Positions 7,563 through 16,750 of a stretch of DNA of 64,000 nucleotides are shown piece after piece. A program made the position numbers and the translations under genes. Position 1 is the first letter of the stretch. Each line of letters opens with the position of its first letter. The DNA lies in contig NZ_JAUHHF010000007.1 of assembly GCF_030410395.1 (NCBI RefSeq), positions 62,001 through 126,000 of the forward strand, given 5' to 3'. The stretch comes from Zwartia panacis (GTDB lineage Bacteria > Pseudomonadota > Gammaproteobacteria > Burkholderiales > Burkholderiaceae_B). The notes under the pieces were generated by a model that was given only the letters and a program-made list of their open reading frames with translations, searched no databases and was not told the DNA's origin.

Positions 7563-8138
7563 ATGCCGCTTCCAGCGCCTGTCTGTCCTCGCAAACCGAT
7601 GCACAATCGTTCGATTCAGGTTCACTCCTTCGAGCGTGAAGACGGCCTCTGGGATATCGAGGCTGAGCTGATCGACAACAAATCCTACTCATATACCAAG
7701 CGTAACGGAACGGTTCAGCCCGCAGGTCAGCCTTTTCATCACATGCATTTGAGGATCACGATCGATACCTCTTTTGAGATCAAAGAGGCGATAGCGTTGT
7801 ATGATGCTTCGCCTTTTGGTGTTTCTTGCACTGCGATTTCTGATGCATACCAGGATCTGGTTGGCATGAATTTGTTGAAGAGTTTTCGCCAGCAGATCAA
7901 GGAGCGTTTTGGCCGAACAGCCGGATGTACGCACATGACTGAGCTTGCCACGGTGTTGCCGACTGCAGCCGTGCAGAGCATGGCAGGTCGAAAACGCGCA
8001 GAGGCTGAGTCGGCAGGTCGCCGTCCTTTTCAGATGGGTGGATGTTACGCCTGGCGACCTGATGGCGAAGTCACAAAAGAACATTATCCGCAGTGGTACG
8101 TAGATTCAAACGCAGCACCCCCGGTCCCTGGTACTTAG
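7563..8138 (+). CDS. DUF2889 domain protein
   Basis: 191-residue protein of the DUF2889 family, function unknown. Typical family stretches are visible: 'DGLWDIEAELID', 'PFHHMHLRITIDTSFEIKEA', 'DASPFGVSC' and 'FGRTAGCTHMTELATVLPTAA'. I chose the ATG at 7563 because homologues tend to begin close to the 'SIQVHSFEREDG' segment; an in-frame GTG exists upstream at 7506 and another ATG at 7593, and none has a convincing ribosome site. It sits between recX and sucC, an order I recall as conserved in Bordetella relatives. Conserved His/Cys residues hint at a metal or catalytic site, but no activity should be assigned. Confidence 0.75.
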   Translation: MPLPAPVCPRKPMHNRSIQVHSFEREDGLWDIEAELIDNKSYSYTKRNGTVQPAGQPFHHMHLRITIDTSFEIKEAIALYDASPFGVSCTAISDAYQDLVGMNLLKSFRQQIKERFGRTAGCTHMTELATVLPTAAVQSMAGRKRAEAESAGRRPFQMGGCYAWRPDGEVTKEHYPQWYVDSNAAPPVPGT

Positions 8139-8170
8139 TACTCCAGGCAATCGTTTTTTTAGTTTTTTTG
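8127..8170 (+). terminator. Possible weak terminator between DUF2889 gene and sucC
   Basis: CCTGG (8127-8131) and CCAGG (8143-8147) can pair around the stop codon of the DUF2889 gene, followed after a few bases by two T7 runs (8154-8160 and 8164-8170). The stem is short and the spacing to the T-run is not ideal, so this may reduce and not abolish readthrough. Confidence 0.3.
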
Positions 8171-8186
8171 GACGGACAGGATTCCC

Positions 8187-9347
8187 ATGAAAATCCATGA
8201 GTATCAAGGCAAAGAATTGCTTCGAAAGTTTGGCGTAGTCGTACCGAAAGGCTTTCCCGCGTTTACCGTGGATGAGGCCGTCGAGGCAGCTAAAAAACTC
8301 GGTGGCCCGGTTTGGGTTGTCAAGGCACAGATTCATGCAGGCGGTCGCGGTAAAGGCGGCGGTGTGAAGCTGGCTCGTTCGATCGACGAGGTGCGTAAAC
8401 TTTCATCTGAGATCCTTGGCATGCAGCTGATCACGCATCAGACTGGTCCCGAGGGTCAAAAAGTGCGTCGACTATTGGTCGAAGAGGGCGCCGACATCAA
8501 AAAAGAATACTACGTCGGTATCGTGACTGATCGCGGCACACAGCGCGTGTGTGTTATGGCCTCGAGCGAAGGTGGCATGGATGTCGAAGAAGTTGCAGAA
8601 AAACATCCTGAGAAAATCCTCAAGGTTTTTGTGGATCCTGGCAAAGGTTTAACTGATGAGCAGGCTGCCGGTCTCGCACGTGGCATCGGTGTGCCCGAGG
8701 CGTCCGTGCAAAAAGCGTGCGCCGAATTCCAAAAGCTCTACAAAGCTTACTGGGACACGGATGCCTCTCTGGCTGAAATCAATCCTTTGATTTTGACCGG
8801 TTCAGGCGACATCATTGCTCTGGACGCCAAGTTCAACTTCGATCCCAATGCAATGTTCCGTCATCCTGAAATCGTGGCTTATCGCGATCTGGATGAAGAG
8901 GATCCAGCCGAGATCGAAGCCAGCAAGCACGAGCTTGCCTACATCCAGCTCGATGGCAACATCGGGTGTCTGGTGAACGGTGCAGGTCTTGCGATGGCTA
9001 CAATGGACACGATCAAGCTGTTTGGCGGCGAGCCCGCGAACTTCCTGGATGTGGGTGGTAGCGCCACAGCCGAGCGTGTGACCGAAGCGTTCAAGATCAT
9101 GCTTGCGAACAAGGGCACCAAAGCCATTCTGGTGAATATTTTTGGCGGCATTATGCGTTGTGACGTGATTGCCCAGGGCATCATCACTGCGTGTAAAGCA
9201 GTCAACCTTAATGTGCCACTCGTGGTCCGCATGAAGGGTACCAACGAAGAGTTGGGCAAGAAAATGTTGGCCGAATCTGGCCTGCCCATCATCAGCGCTG
9301 ACACGATGGCCGATGCGGCCACCCGAGTTGTCGCAGCAGCCAAATAA
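8187..9347 (+). CDS. sucC: Succinyl-CoA synthetase (ADP-forming), beta subunit
   Basis: 386-residue beta subunit of succinyl-CoA ligase, the TCA-cycle enzyme converting succinyl-CoA to succinate with substrate-level ATP synthesis. Length matches the family. The N-terminal ATP-grasp fold is recognisable ('[11 protein letters not shown]', '[20 protein letters not shown]', 'AEINPL'), and the C-terminal power-helix domain contains '[11 protein letters not shown]', 'NFLDVGGSA' and '[11 protein letters not shown]'. AGGA ribosome site before the ATG. Forms an operon with sucD, whose ATG lies 19 bp after the stop. Confidence 0.97.
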   Translation: MKIHEYQGKELLRKFGVVVPKGFPAFTVDEAVEAAKKLGGPVWVVKAQIHAGGRGKGGGVKLARSIDEVRKLSSEILGMQLITHQTGPEGQKVRRLLVEEGADIKKEYYVGIVTDRGTQRVCVMASSEGGMDVEEVAEKHPEKILKVFVDPGKGLTDEQAAGLARGIGVPEASVQKACAEFQKLYKAYWDTDASLAEINPLILTGSGDIIALDAKFNFDPNAMFRHPEIVAYRDLDEEDPAEIEASKHELAYIQLDGNIGCLVNGAGLAMATMDTIKLFGGEPANFLDVGGSATAERVTEAFKIMLANKGTKAILVNIFGGIMRCDVIAQGIITACKAVNLNVPLVVRMKGTNEELGKKMLAESGLPIISADTMADAATRVVAAAK

Positions 9348-9366
9348 TTCTGCCAGGGATTCTGAT

Positions 9367-10248
9367 ATGTCGATTCTTATCAACAAAGATACAAAAGTCA
9401 TTACACAGGGTATTACCGGTAAAACCGGTCAGTTCCATACCCGGACCTCACGTGCCTATGCCAACGGTCAGGCAGCATTTGTTGCAGGCGTCCATCCCAA
9501 AAAGGCGGGTGAAGATTTCGAAGGCATTCCAATTTTTGCATCAGTCAAAGATGCAAAGGCTGAAACAGGCGCGAACGTTTCCGTGATCTATGTACCGCCC
9601 GCAGGCGCGGCTGCAGCGATTTGGGAAGGCATCGAGGCAGAATTGGACCTTGTGATTTGTATCACCGAGGGTATTCCCGTTCGCGATATGCTCGAAATCA
9701 AGGACCGCATGGCAAAGATGAACAGCAAAACTTTGCTGCTTGGACCTAATTGCCCTGGCCTGATTACGCCAGATGAAATCAAAATTGGCATCATGCCGGG
9801 TCATATTCATCGCAAAGGTCGTATCGGTATTGTGAGCCGTTCAGGCACGTTGACATACGAAGCCGTTGCGCAAGTGACTGAGCTTGGCCTCGGACAATCA
9901 AGCGCAGTGGGTATCGGTGGCGATCCAATCAACGGGATGAAGCACATCGATGTGCTCAAAATGTTTAATGAAGATCCAGACACTGATGCAGTGATTATGA
10001 TCGGTGAAATCGGAGGCCCTGACGAGGTTAATGCGGCTCTCTGGGCAAAAGAGAACATGAAAAAGCCGATGGTTGGCTTTATCGCTGGTGTGACTGCACC
10101 TGCAGGCAAGCGCATGGGACATGCGGGTGCGCTGATTTCGGGCGGCGCAGATACTGCTGACGCAAAACTTGAAATTATGGAAGCTTGCGGTATTCGCACA
10201 ACTAAAAACCCCTCCGAAATGGGTAAGTTGCTTAAATCAGTGCTCTAA
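9367..10248 (+). CDS. sucD: Succinyl-CoA synthetase (ADP-forming), alpha subunit
   Basis: 293-residue alpha subunit, which binds CoA and carries the phosphohistidine. The CoA-binding N-terminus 'QGITGKTGQFHT' and the phospho-His segment 'GHAGALISGG' are present, as is 'GPNCPGLI'. The start is the ATG at 9367 ('MSILINKDTKV'), which matches family N-termini; an in-frame ATG at 9313 lies within sucC and would add unrelated residues. Downstream a strong hairpin terminator closes the sucCD transcript. Confidence 0.97.
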   Translation: MSILINKDTKVITQGITGKTGQFHTRTSRAYANGQAAFVAGVHPKKAGEDFEGIPIFASVKDAKAETGANVSVIYVPPAGAAAAIWEGIEAELDLVICITEGIPVRDMLEIKDRMAKMNSKTLLLGPNCPGLITPDEIKIGIMPGHIHRKGRIGIVSRSGTLTYEAVAQVTELGLGQSSAVGIGGDPINGMKHIDVLKMFNEDPDTDAVIMIGEIGGPDEVNAALWAKENMKKPMVGFIAGVTAPAGKRMGHAGALISGGADTADAKLEIMEACGIRTTKNPSEMGKLLKSVL

Positions 10249-10285
10249 GCTTCATGACTTGATTGTCAATTGCTAGATCTTAAGG

Positions 10286-10320
10286 CGCCGGCTTGTCTCT
10301 GACGTGCCGGCGTTTTTTTT
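10286..10320 (+). terminator. Intrinsic terminator after sucD
   Basis: CGCCGGC (10286-10292) pairs with GCCGGCG (10306-10312) across a 13-base loop and is followed directly by eight T residues. Strong rho-independent terminator for the sucCD operon. Confidence 0.9.
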
Positions 10321-10448
10321 CGGAAAAGATTTATTCCAGATCAAGTTCAATGAGCTGTGTGGGTGAAGAAATTCTTCTCCCGTGTTCAAATCAGGGCTTG
10401 ATGGAAGCTCTTAATCAGTTTCTGCATTTAATAGAGATAGGACACAAG

Positions 10449-10553
10449 ATGGAAAACAAGAAGCCGAAACGTAGCTTGACGATATTGCAATGGCTCTCAT
10501 TGCTCGGTGTGATTGGAATCGTCTTGACGATTGCTTTGAATTATCTGCGCTGA
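10449..10553 (+). CDS. Possible 34-residue single-helix membrane protein
   Basis: Short reading frame starting at ATG 10449: a lysine-rich N-terminus ([11 protein letters not shown]) followed by one hydrophobic helix (residues about 12-31) ending in 'NYLR'. This is a positive-inside single-pass profile. An AGGA lies about eight bases before the ATG, and the stop is ten bases before the hemC start, so it could be the first gene of the hem transcript. Too short for family assignment; codon use alone cannot settle whether it is real. A longer in-frame version from 10293 would begin inside the sucD terminator and is not credible. Confidence 0.4.
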   Translation: MENKKPKRSLTILQWLSLLGVIGIVLTIALNYLR

Positions 10554-10563
10554 GGCAAACCGA

Positions 10564-11496
10564 GTGACCGCCAGAAGATTAGTGATCGCGACCCGCGCCA
10601 GCCGACTGGCGCTTTGGCAAGCAGAGCATGTCCAGGCACGCCTGCTGGCGTTATATCCGGATGCCCAGGTTGAGCTGCTCAAACTCAGTACCCGTGGCGA
10701 TGAAATACTTGACCGAAGCTTATCTAAAGTAGGTGGAAAAGGTCTGTTTATCAAGGAGCTCGAGTATGCCTTGCTGGATGGTCGAGCCGATTTGGCCGTT
10801 CATTCGCTCAAGGATGTACCTGTCGATATGGAGGCGCCTTTTGAGCTCTCGACGGTGCTGGCACGTGCGGATTGCCGGGATGCGTTTGTATCAAATGATT
10901 TCTCAAGTTTGTCAGACTTGCCATCCGGTGCGGTTATCGGGACATCCAGTTTGCGTCGCGAGGCTCAACTGAAATCGCGGTTTCCACATCTGCAGATACA
11001 ACCCTTGAGAGGCAATCTTGATACGCGCTTGGGCAAACTCGATAGCGGACAATATGCGGCGATCATCCTGGCTGCGGCAGGATTGGAGAGGCTCGGTCTG
11101 GCAAGTCGTATTCGCGCAAGGATGACTACTGAAGATTCGCTGCCAGCCGCAGGTCAGGGGGCTCTAGGAATCGAGATTTTGCAGACACGCTCTGATTTGC
11201 GAGAACTTCTCGCGCCTCTCTCCTGTCCCGAGACAACGGTTTGTACTTTAGCCGAGCGAGCGGTATCGCGTGCCTTAGGGGGGTCATGTCAGGTGCCCCT
11301 CGCGGCCTACGCAAAGCTTGAAGGCACTCAGCTCAACGTCCATGCTTTAGTGGCAACCCCCGATGGAAAGACGATCTATCGTGCTGCGCTCAAAGGACCT
11401 GCCGCAGAAGCCGAGCAGATCGGTCTTCAGATTGCGCAGGATTTGATGGGACAGGGTGCGAGTCAAATTCTTGCCAGCCTTTCTGATAAAAGCTGA
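10564..11496 (+). CDS. hemC: Hydroxymethylbilane synthase (porphobilinogen deaminase)
   Basis: 310-residue HemC, cytosolic enzyme joining four porphobilinogens into hydroxymethylbilane in haem and sirohaem synthesis. Recognisable stretches: '[17 protein letters not shown]', '[30 protein letters not shown]', '[11 protein letters not shown]' and '[12 protein letters not shown]'. The dipyrromethane-cofactor cysteine is in '[12 protein letters not shown]'. GTG start. First main gene of hemC-hemD-hemX-hemY, with six bases to hemD. Confidence 0.96.
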   Translation: MTARRLVIATRASRLALWQAEHVQARLLALYPDAQVELLKLSTRGDEILDRSLSKVGGKGLFIKELEYALLDGRADLAVHSLKDVPVDMEAPFELSTVLARADCRDAFVSNDFSSLSDLPSGAVIGTSSLRREAQLKSRFPHLQIQPLRGNLDTRLGKLDSGQYAAIILAAAGLERLGLASRIRARMTTEDSLPAAGQGALGIEILQTRSDLRELLAPLSCPETTVCTLAERAVSRALGGSCQVPLAAYAKLEGTQLNVHALVATPDGKTIYRAALKGPAAEAEQIGLQIAQDLMGQGASQILASLSDKS

Positions 11497-11502
11497 CGCT
11501 CG

Positions 11503-12303
11503 ATGAGCAAGCCGTCACCAATCGCGATGTTGACGCGTCCGGAGGGGCGTAACACCAATGTGCGGCATGCACTTGAGCGTCGCGGTTGGCGGGTAGAGGA
11601 GTGTCCTGCGCTTGATATTCGCGAGGCTGTCGTGGTGACAGAGGTTCCCCGCCCAGAGTCATTCGATCTGATTGTATTTGTGAGTCGCGCCGCCGTCGCG
11701 GGCTATCGACGCCAGCTTGGTGTGGATCACTCGTTCATTTGGCCTTCAGAGACTCAGGCGGCCTGCATGGGGCCCGTGACTGCGGCAGCTATACGCAGGG
11801 AATTCGGCGCGTCAGTATCCGTTTTGCATCCGGAGCCTGATCACGCGCAGGACTCAGAAGCTCTATGGCCTGTACTGATGAGTTTGGATCAACCCATCCA
11901 AAACGTGTTGATTGTGCGCGGTCAAGATGGACGGGAGTGGCTCAGCCAACGACTCAGAGAGAAGGGCTTGAATGTGACATTGCATCAGGCCTATCAAAGG
12001 TCTGCTGCGCAATGGCCACAGGAGTTGCGTGGGCGACTGTTGTTGCTTGAGCAACATGGGATCTCACCGACTTGGCTCTTTACCAGTCCTCATGGTGTCG
12101 AGGCCATTTTCAATAATATACAAGCGCTTGGGCTCAAGGATTGGTTTGCCGGAAGTCGCTTTGTGCTGACCCACGAGCGGCTCAAGCCTCTTCTGGCGAA
12201 GTTGCTCGATCGGCCCCCGGAGAACTTGAGTATCTTTATGGCCAGTCCCGAAGACGAAGTCATTTTGGCAGCCTTTGAGCAGGTATTTCCCATCCAAAGC
12301 TGA
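11503..12303 (+). CDS. hemD: Uroporphyrinogen-III synthase
   Basis: 266-residue HemD, which closes and inverts ring D of hydroxymethylbilane to give uroporphyrinogen III. The family is poorly conserved; support comes from the typical N-terminal 'AMLTRPEGRNTNVRHALERRGWRV', the central 'VLIVRGQDGREWLSQRLREKG' and the 'TSPHGVEAIF' stretch near residue 187, together with its place directly after hemC. Length is normal. Confidence 0.9.
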   Translation: MSKPSPIAMLTRPEGRNTNVRHALERRGWRVEECPALDIREAVVVTEVPRPESFDLIVFVSRAAVAGYRRQLGVDHSFIWPSETQAACMGPVTAAAIRREFGASVSVLHPEPDHAQDSEALWPVLMSLDQPIQNVLIVRGQDGREWLSQRLREKGLNVTLHQAYQRSAAQWPQELRGRLLLLEQHGISPTWLFTSPHGVEAIFNNIQALGLKDWFAGSRFVLTHERLKPLLAKLLDRPPENLSIFMASPEDEVILAAFEQVFPIQS

Positions 12304-12340
12304 TGCCCCAGAGCGCTAAATCTGCGGCTACAATTGGCAA

Positions 12341-13504
12341 ATGACTGAAACCCATACACCTAGCCATCCTCCTTCCAGTGCTGCTTTACTGAAGGGTAAA
12401 AAGCGCTCAAGCGGTCCCTCATGGCCGATCTTGCTTGCGATCATGTTTTTCTTGGTCGCACTGGTCGCTGCAGGCATCGCGTGGTTTCAACAAAAACGTT
12501 TTGACAGCATCGGCCGCGAGGTCGCCACTCAGGTTCAGGCGCTCACGACGCAAGTCGGTGAGGCACGGCGCGATACTGCACAAGCGCTCGGTCTTGCCCA
12601 ATCTCATTCCAGTCGCATTGCACAGCTCGAACAGGCTCAGCTTGAGGCTAAAAATCAATATGCCGCGCTTGAACAGCTTTGGAATGGTGCCAACAAGGGC
12701 ATGGAAGATGCCATGCTGGCCAATGATATTGATCGGTTGCTCACAACGGCTAACCAACAATTGCGTTTGGCTGGTAATGTCAATAACGCGATTGTGACCC
12801 TCGAGGCTGCCCAGTCATTATTGATTCGAGCTGACCGAGCACGCTTTTCAGCTCTCCAGAAAGCGATCAACCTCGACCTCGAGCGCTTGCGGACGGTTCC
12901 ACTGGTGGATGTTCCTCAGCTCTCGGGCCGGCTGGATTCCCTGAGCGTATTGGTTTCTCGCGCGCCTTTGTTGTTGCCTGATGCTGCCTCACCACGATTA
13001 GTGGATACACAGTCTTCATCGGGCCTGAAACCTTCGGGCGCGAATGGTGTGAAGGACTCTGCCGCCATCGCGCCGGCAACAAACGCCTCCTGGTGGGAAG
13101 TCGCGCTTGATCGAGCGCTTGCCTGGTCAAAGACTGTCGCGACAGTCATTACCCGAGAGTTTGCCGAAGTTGTGAGCATCCAGCGTGTCAGTGACTCGAA
13201 TGCGCTCCTGATGTCACCGGAACAGGGTGCGCTGTTGCGTGCAAACCTGCGTACACGCGTGTTGACTGCGCAAATGGCGCTCTTGATGCATCAGGCTCCT
13301 GTCTGGAAGGCTGAACTTGCCCAGATTGAACAAAGCCTGGCTTCGCGATACGACCCCAAATCAGCGGATACGCTTGCAGCCATCCGGTTAACCAAAGAAT
13401 TGGCAGCGCTTCAGATTGCCGTACCCCTTCCAGATATCAATGACAGTTTCGCTGCGCTAGAGTCTGTGAGAACCTCCGAGCCCACACCGATAGGCGGACA
13501 GTGA
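12341..13504 (+). CDS. hemX: HemX-like inner-membrane protein (uroporphyrinogen-III C-methyltransferase-related)
   Basis: 387-residue protein with a proline/lysine-rich cytoplasmic N-terminus, one transmembrane helix (about 28-50) and a long helical, coiled-coil-prone region (about 60-120), the layout of HemX. Annotated in many genomes as a uroporphyrinogen methyltransferase, but no S-adenosylmethionine-binding motif is visible, so that activity is not supported here. An intervening Pro/Ala/Ser-rich linker lies near residues 205-245. Its stop overlaps the possible GTG start of hemY, so the two are coupled. Confidence 0.85.
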   Translation: MTETHTPSHPPSSAALLKGKKRSSGPSWPILLAIMFFLVALVAAGIAWFQQKRFDSIGREVATQVQALTTQVGEARRDTAQALGLAQSHSSRIAQLEQAQLEAKNQYAALEQLWNGANKGMEDAMLANDIDRLLTTANQQLRLAGNVNNAIVTLEAAQSLLIRADRARFSALQKAINLDLERLRTVPLVDVPQLSGRLDSLSVLVSRAPLLLPDAASPRLVDTQSSSGLKPSGANGVKDSAAIAPATNASWWEVALDRALAWSKTVATVITREFAEVVSIQRVSDSNALLMSPEQGALLRANLRTRVLTAQMALLMHQAPVWKAELAQIEQSLASRYDPKSADTLAAIRLTKELAALQIAVPLPDINDSFAALESVRTSEPTPIGGQ

Positions 13505-13506
13505 TC

Positions 13507-15015
13507 ATGCGGACTTGGCTATGGACACTCGTTTTACTGACTGCAGCGGTTGTCCTTGCGGTTGTCCTCAGAGAGAATAGCGGTCATGTCCTGATTTTGG
13601 TGAATGATTGGCGCTTGCAAGTGTCACTTGCGTTCGCTGTGGTGTCTTTGCTGGGTTTGTTTATTTGCATGCATTGGGCGTTGCGTTTTTCTTCGTGGTT
13701 AACGGGAATTCCAACGCGCGTACGCGGCTGGAACAGCCGTCGTCGGGTCAAGCGCGACCAAGAGCTTTTAGAGCAGGGATGGACCGAGTTGCTAGAGGGG
13801 CGTTACTCCCACGCAGAAAAAGATCTCACCAAGCTTTTTGACCGGAGCAAGGACTCCAGTCGACAAGTGCTCGCTGCACTTTCAGCTGCAAGAGCTGCTC
13901 ATGCCTTGGGCGAGTTTGACCGACGCAATCACCTCATCCATCTTGCCAAAGAAAAATCCTCAGACGATAGTGCTTTGAAAGAAGCGATCGCCACTGCAGC
14001 GGCAGATTTATATTTGGATCAAGGTTTGGCTCAACAAGCTCTTGATGAGCTCTTGCCTTTACAAGAGAGCGGCGCAAGACATATCCACACACTGAGATTA
14101 TTGCTCAGAGCCTATCGTCAGTTAAATCGTCATGAGCAGGTCTTTGGCCTTGCCCGCACGCTGAATCGTCGAGGTGCGTTGCACGATACAGAGGCGCGTC
14201 AGATTATTGAAATCGCTGCGGCTGCGTATTTACGAGAAACAACGCATACGGGAGGATGGCAATCTTTCTGGAAAGGTTTAAAGACCGAAGAGCGTACCTT
14301 GACCGATGTGGCGTTGGCTGGCGCGGCTGCATTCGAAGCAAATGGACTGCTTGATGAGGCTTCGCGTGCGCTTGAGCAAGCGATTCCGCCCGCGTTTGAT
14401 CCTCGTTTACTGGCCGCTTATTCTCGCGCAGAGCCCTCCCAAGTAAAACGCCGTCTGGAAAAAGCCGAGGCATGGGTACAGTCCCGACCCCACGACGCTG
14501 AGTTGTTGGCTTCGGTGGGGAATCTTTGCCTGATCGGTCAGATTTGGGGACAGGCTGAAAATTATTTGTCGCGAAGCTTGGCCAAGCGCGCGGACGCTCG
14601 TGTGCACGTCCTACTGGGCAGTCTGTACGACAAGCTTAACCGTCCTCAGGATGCTGCGGCTCAATGGCGAATGGCTACCGCGGTAGGGGCCGCATTGCCT
14701 GTTCTCGCAGCGGATTCTCTCTTGCCGGTGGCCGATACCGAGGCCGACCCAGGCGTGCTGCACGCAGAAGGTCTTTCTTACCTCTCGGACACTGGATTCC
14801 CTGCCAACTGGGATCAGGATACAGGAGGACCGATCTCTGGTGATAGAGCGGGGACGATGGCCCAGGACATTCATCGTACTGTTTCAACTGTTTCGGATGT
14901 CAATGATCCGACCGGCAGAAACTTCGAGGAGTATTTTGATAGCGCTCCTGTGGTCGGGCTTGGCGAACCTGCACCAGTCACAACTCTACCGCCATTACCA
15001 GTTAAAAAAGTATAA
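13507..15015 (+). CDS. hemY: HemY, TPR-containing inner-membrane protein of the hem operon
   Basis: About 502 residues: two N-terminal transmembrane helices (roughly 4-20 and 32-54) followed by a large helical TPR-like domain ('ALSAARAAHALGEFDRRNHLIHLA', 'LASVGNLCLIGQIWGQAENYLSRSL'). This is the Gram-negative HemY associated with haem biosynthesis; it is unrelated to the Bacillus protoporphyrinogen oxidase of the same name, and its exact role is unsettled. I chose ATG 13507; a GTG two codons earlier (13501) overlaps the hemX stop and is possible. The C-terminal 70 residues are low in complexity and probably disordered. Confidence 0.88.
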   Translation: MRTWLWTLVLLTAAVVLAVVLRENSGHVLILVNDWRLQVSLAFAVVSLLGLFICMHWALRFSSWLTGIPTRVRGWNSRRRVKRDQELLEQGWTELLEGRYSHAEKDLTKLFDRSKDSSRQVLAALSAARAAHALGEFDRRNHLIHLAKEKSSDDSALKEAIATAAADLYLDQGLAQQALDELLPLQESGARHIHTLRLLLRAYRQLNRHEQVFGLARTLNRRGALHDTEARQIIEIAAAAYLRETTHTGGWQSFWKGLKTEERTLTDVALAGAAAFEANGLLDEASRALEQAIPPAFDPRLLAAYSRAEPSQVKRRLEKAEAWVQSRPHDAELLASVGNLCLIGQIWGQAENYLSRSLAKRADARVHVLLGSLYDKLNRPQDAAAQWRMATAVGAALPVLAADSLLPVADTEADPGVLHAEGLSYLSDTGFPANWDQDTGGPISGDRAGTMAQDIHRTVSTVSDVNDPTGRNFEEYFDSAPVVGLGEPAPVTTLPPLPVKKV

Positions 15016-15049
15016 ATTCTAATAATCACTTTTTCAGGGTCTTAATCAA

Positions 15050-15748
15050 ATGTCTGATTTTGTATTCGAACCGCAGGCAACCGTTGGTTTGCCAATTGTT
15101 GGCAGCAATAAGCTTTTTCCAGTACGACGCGTGTACTGCGTGGGACGTAACTATGCGGAGCACGCCAAGGAGATGGGCTTTACGGGCCGCGAAGACCCTT
15201 TCTTTTTTTGTAAACCCGCCGATGCCTTGATTCCGATTCCAGCTGGTCAGGCTGGAAAAATGCCTTATCCAGTCAAGACTTCAAATCTGCATTATGAGAT
15301 GGAACTGGTGGTGGCACTTGACCGAGGTGGTCGAGACATCCCGGTTGAAAAGGCCAACGACTGTATTTTCGGTTACGCACTTGGGCTTGACATGACGCGT
15401 CGTGACTTGCAAGGTGAGGCTAAAAAGCAAGGTCGTCCATGGGAAGTCGGTAAAGGTTTTGATCAGTCCGGTCCGATTGGCCCCATTCATCCCAAGTCTG
15501 CAACTGGAATTTTGGCCCAAGGCAATATTTCATTGCATGTGAATGGTCAGCAAAAGCAGACCAGCGATTTATCCCAAATGATCTGGAATATCCCCGAGAG
15601 CATTTCGTATCTCTCAGGGTTGTTTGAGCTCAAAGCGGGCGATCTGATTTTCACCGGCACCCCTGAGGGCGTTGGGGCCGTGGTCAAGGGTGACAAATTG
15701 GTGGGTCAGATTGCAGGCTTGGGTGAATTTGAGGTTCACATCGTTTAA
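15050..15748 (+). CDS. Fumarylacetoacetate hydrolase (FAH) family protein
   Basis: 232-residue single-domain FAH-fold protein. Typical motifs: 'VYCVGRNYAEHAKEMG', the metal-ligand stretch 'LHYEMELVVALDRGG', 'GYALGLDMTRRDLQ', 'GKGFDQSGPIGP' and 'LKAGDLIFTGTPEGVGAV'. The acidic residues that bind the divalent metal are in place. Members include acylpyruvases and oxaloacetate decarboxylases, and this length fits the acylpyruvase/FahD-like group; the substrate cannot be read from sequence. Convergent with the lyase gene downstream, 17 bp apart. Confidence 0.88.
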   Translation: MSDFVFEPQATVGLPIVGSNKLFPVRRVYCVGRNYAEHAKEMGFTGREDPFFFCKPADALIPIPAGQAGKMPYPVKTSNLHYEMELVVALDRGGRDIPVEKANDCIFGYALGLDMTRRDLQGEAKKQGRPWEVGKGFDQSGPIGPIHPKSATGILAQGNISLHVNGQQKQTSDLSQMIWNIPESISYLSGLFELKAGDLIFTGTPEGVGAVVKGDKLVGQIAGLGEFEVHIV

Positions 15749-15765
15749 GCCCGTTGATGATCTTC

Positions 15766-16716
15766 TTAGGGCTTTAGACCAATTTCAGCGACATAGGCCG
15801 GGGCGGGATGCAGAGTATTGCGCCCGCCTGCCTTCAGTAACTGACTGGGCACGTCATGACCGATCAGGCCGGGGAGCATCGCTGATACCTTCAACAGCCG
15901 CTCCAGATCGATGTTGGTGTCAAAGCCTTCCAGTTCTAGCATATGTACCATGTCTTCCGTGCAGGCGTTACCACTTGCGCCCGGTGCATAGGGGCATCCT
16001 CCGATTCCACCCAAAGAAGCATCAAAGCGATCGATCCCCGCACTAATCGCGGCAAGTGCGTTCGCCTGAGCCATTGATCGCGTGTTGTGAAAGTGCAGGG
16101 TAAATACCATTTCCGGAAAGAGTGCTTTGGCGCGCGCAGATAGTGATCGAACCTGAGAGGGGTAAGCCATACCGGTTGTATCGCAAAGCGTCGCACGGGT
16201 GACGCCAAGGTTTGCGAAACGTTCAATCCAGCGCAGGACTTCGTCTTCGCTCACATCGCCTTCCATCGGACAGCCAAAGCTTGTCGAGAGCGAGATATTG
16301 ATTGCGACCGAGCTCCCCGAGATCGCCGAGACGACTTGCTCCAGTTGAGCAAATGATTGCTCACGCGTCATACGTAAGTTTGAGCGATTGTGTGTTTCGC
16401 TCATGGACATCACCAGGTTGGCTTCATCGATGCCACAGGAGAGCGCACGCTCCGCGCCACGAACGTTTGGTACCAGAACGGTGTACTCGACGCCGGGCTG
16501 GCGGGTGATCTCGTGCATCACGCGTTCTGCGTCCCGAAGAGCTGGAATGGCTTTCGGTGAAGTGAACGAGGTGACTTCGATTTTGGCAAAGCCGCAGAGG
16601 CTCAGCGCGTCAATCACGCGGACTTTGTCTTCAGTCTCAATAAACTGTGACTCGTTTTGAAAACCATCGCGAGTCGCGACTTCCTGCATATAAATTCTTG
16701 GGCGTGTGTTTGGCAT
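15766..16716 (-). CDS. mvaB: HMG-CoA lyase-family (acyl-CoA lyase) protein
   Basis: 316-residue TIM-barrel lyase of the DRE-TIM superfamily. The catalytic arginine is in 'ATRDGFQNE', the metal-binding pair in 'LHFHNT', and the cysteine loop in 'GGIGGCPYAPGASGN' near residue 235; all match the HMG-CoA lyase signature. Enzymes of this family cleave HMG-CoA to acetyl-CoA and acetoacetate or, in some relatives, citramalyl-CoA to acetyl-CoA and pyruvate. Last gene of the minus-strand run leuC-leuD-CaiB-lyase, 34 bp after the CoA-transferase, which makes a citramalyl-CoA substrate an attractive alternative (inference). Confidence 0.9.
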   Translation of the reverse strand: MPNTRPRIYMQEVATRDGFQNESQFIETEDKVRVIDALSLCGFAKIEVTSFTSPKAIPALRDAERVMHEITRQPGVEYTVLVPNVRGAERALSCGIDEANLVMSMSETHNRSNLRMTREQSFAQLEQVVSAISGSSVAINISLSTSFGCPMEGDVSEDEVLRWIERFANLGVTRATLCDTTGMAYPSQVRSLSARAKALFPEMVFTLHFHNTRSMAQANALAAISAGIDRFDASLGGIGGCPYAPGASGNACTEDMVHMLELEGFDTNIDLERLLKVSAMLPGLIGHDVPSQLLKAGGRNTLHPAPAYVAEIGLKP

Positions 16717-16750
16717 GGTTGTATGTCGCTAAAAGAGTGTTTAGGCGGGC

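Noticed and set aside
8802-9401. 199-codon minus-strand frame across sucC/sucD
   Set aside because: Shadow of sucC and the start of sucD, both strongly conserved.
10293-10553. 86-codon plus-strand frame before hemC
   Set aside because: Begins inside the sucCD terminator; only the 34-codon inner part from 10449 is plausible.
15747-15774. AAGCCC/GGGCTT hairpin between the FAH and lyase genes
   Set aside because: Short stem lying partly inside the lyase's last codons, 16-base loop and no T-run; not convincing as a terminator.
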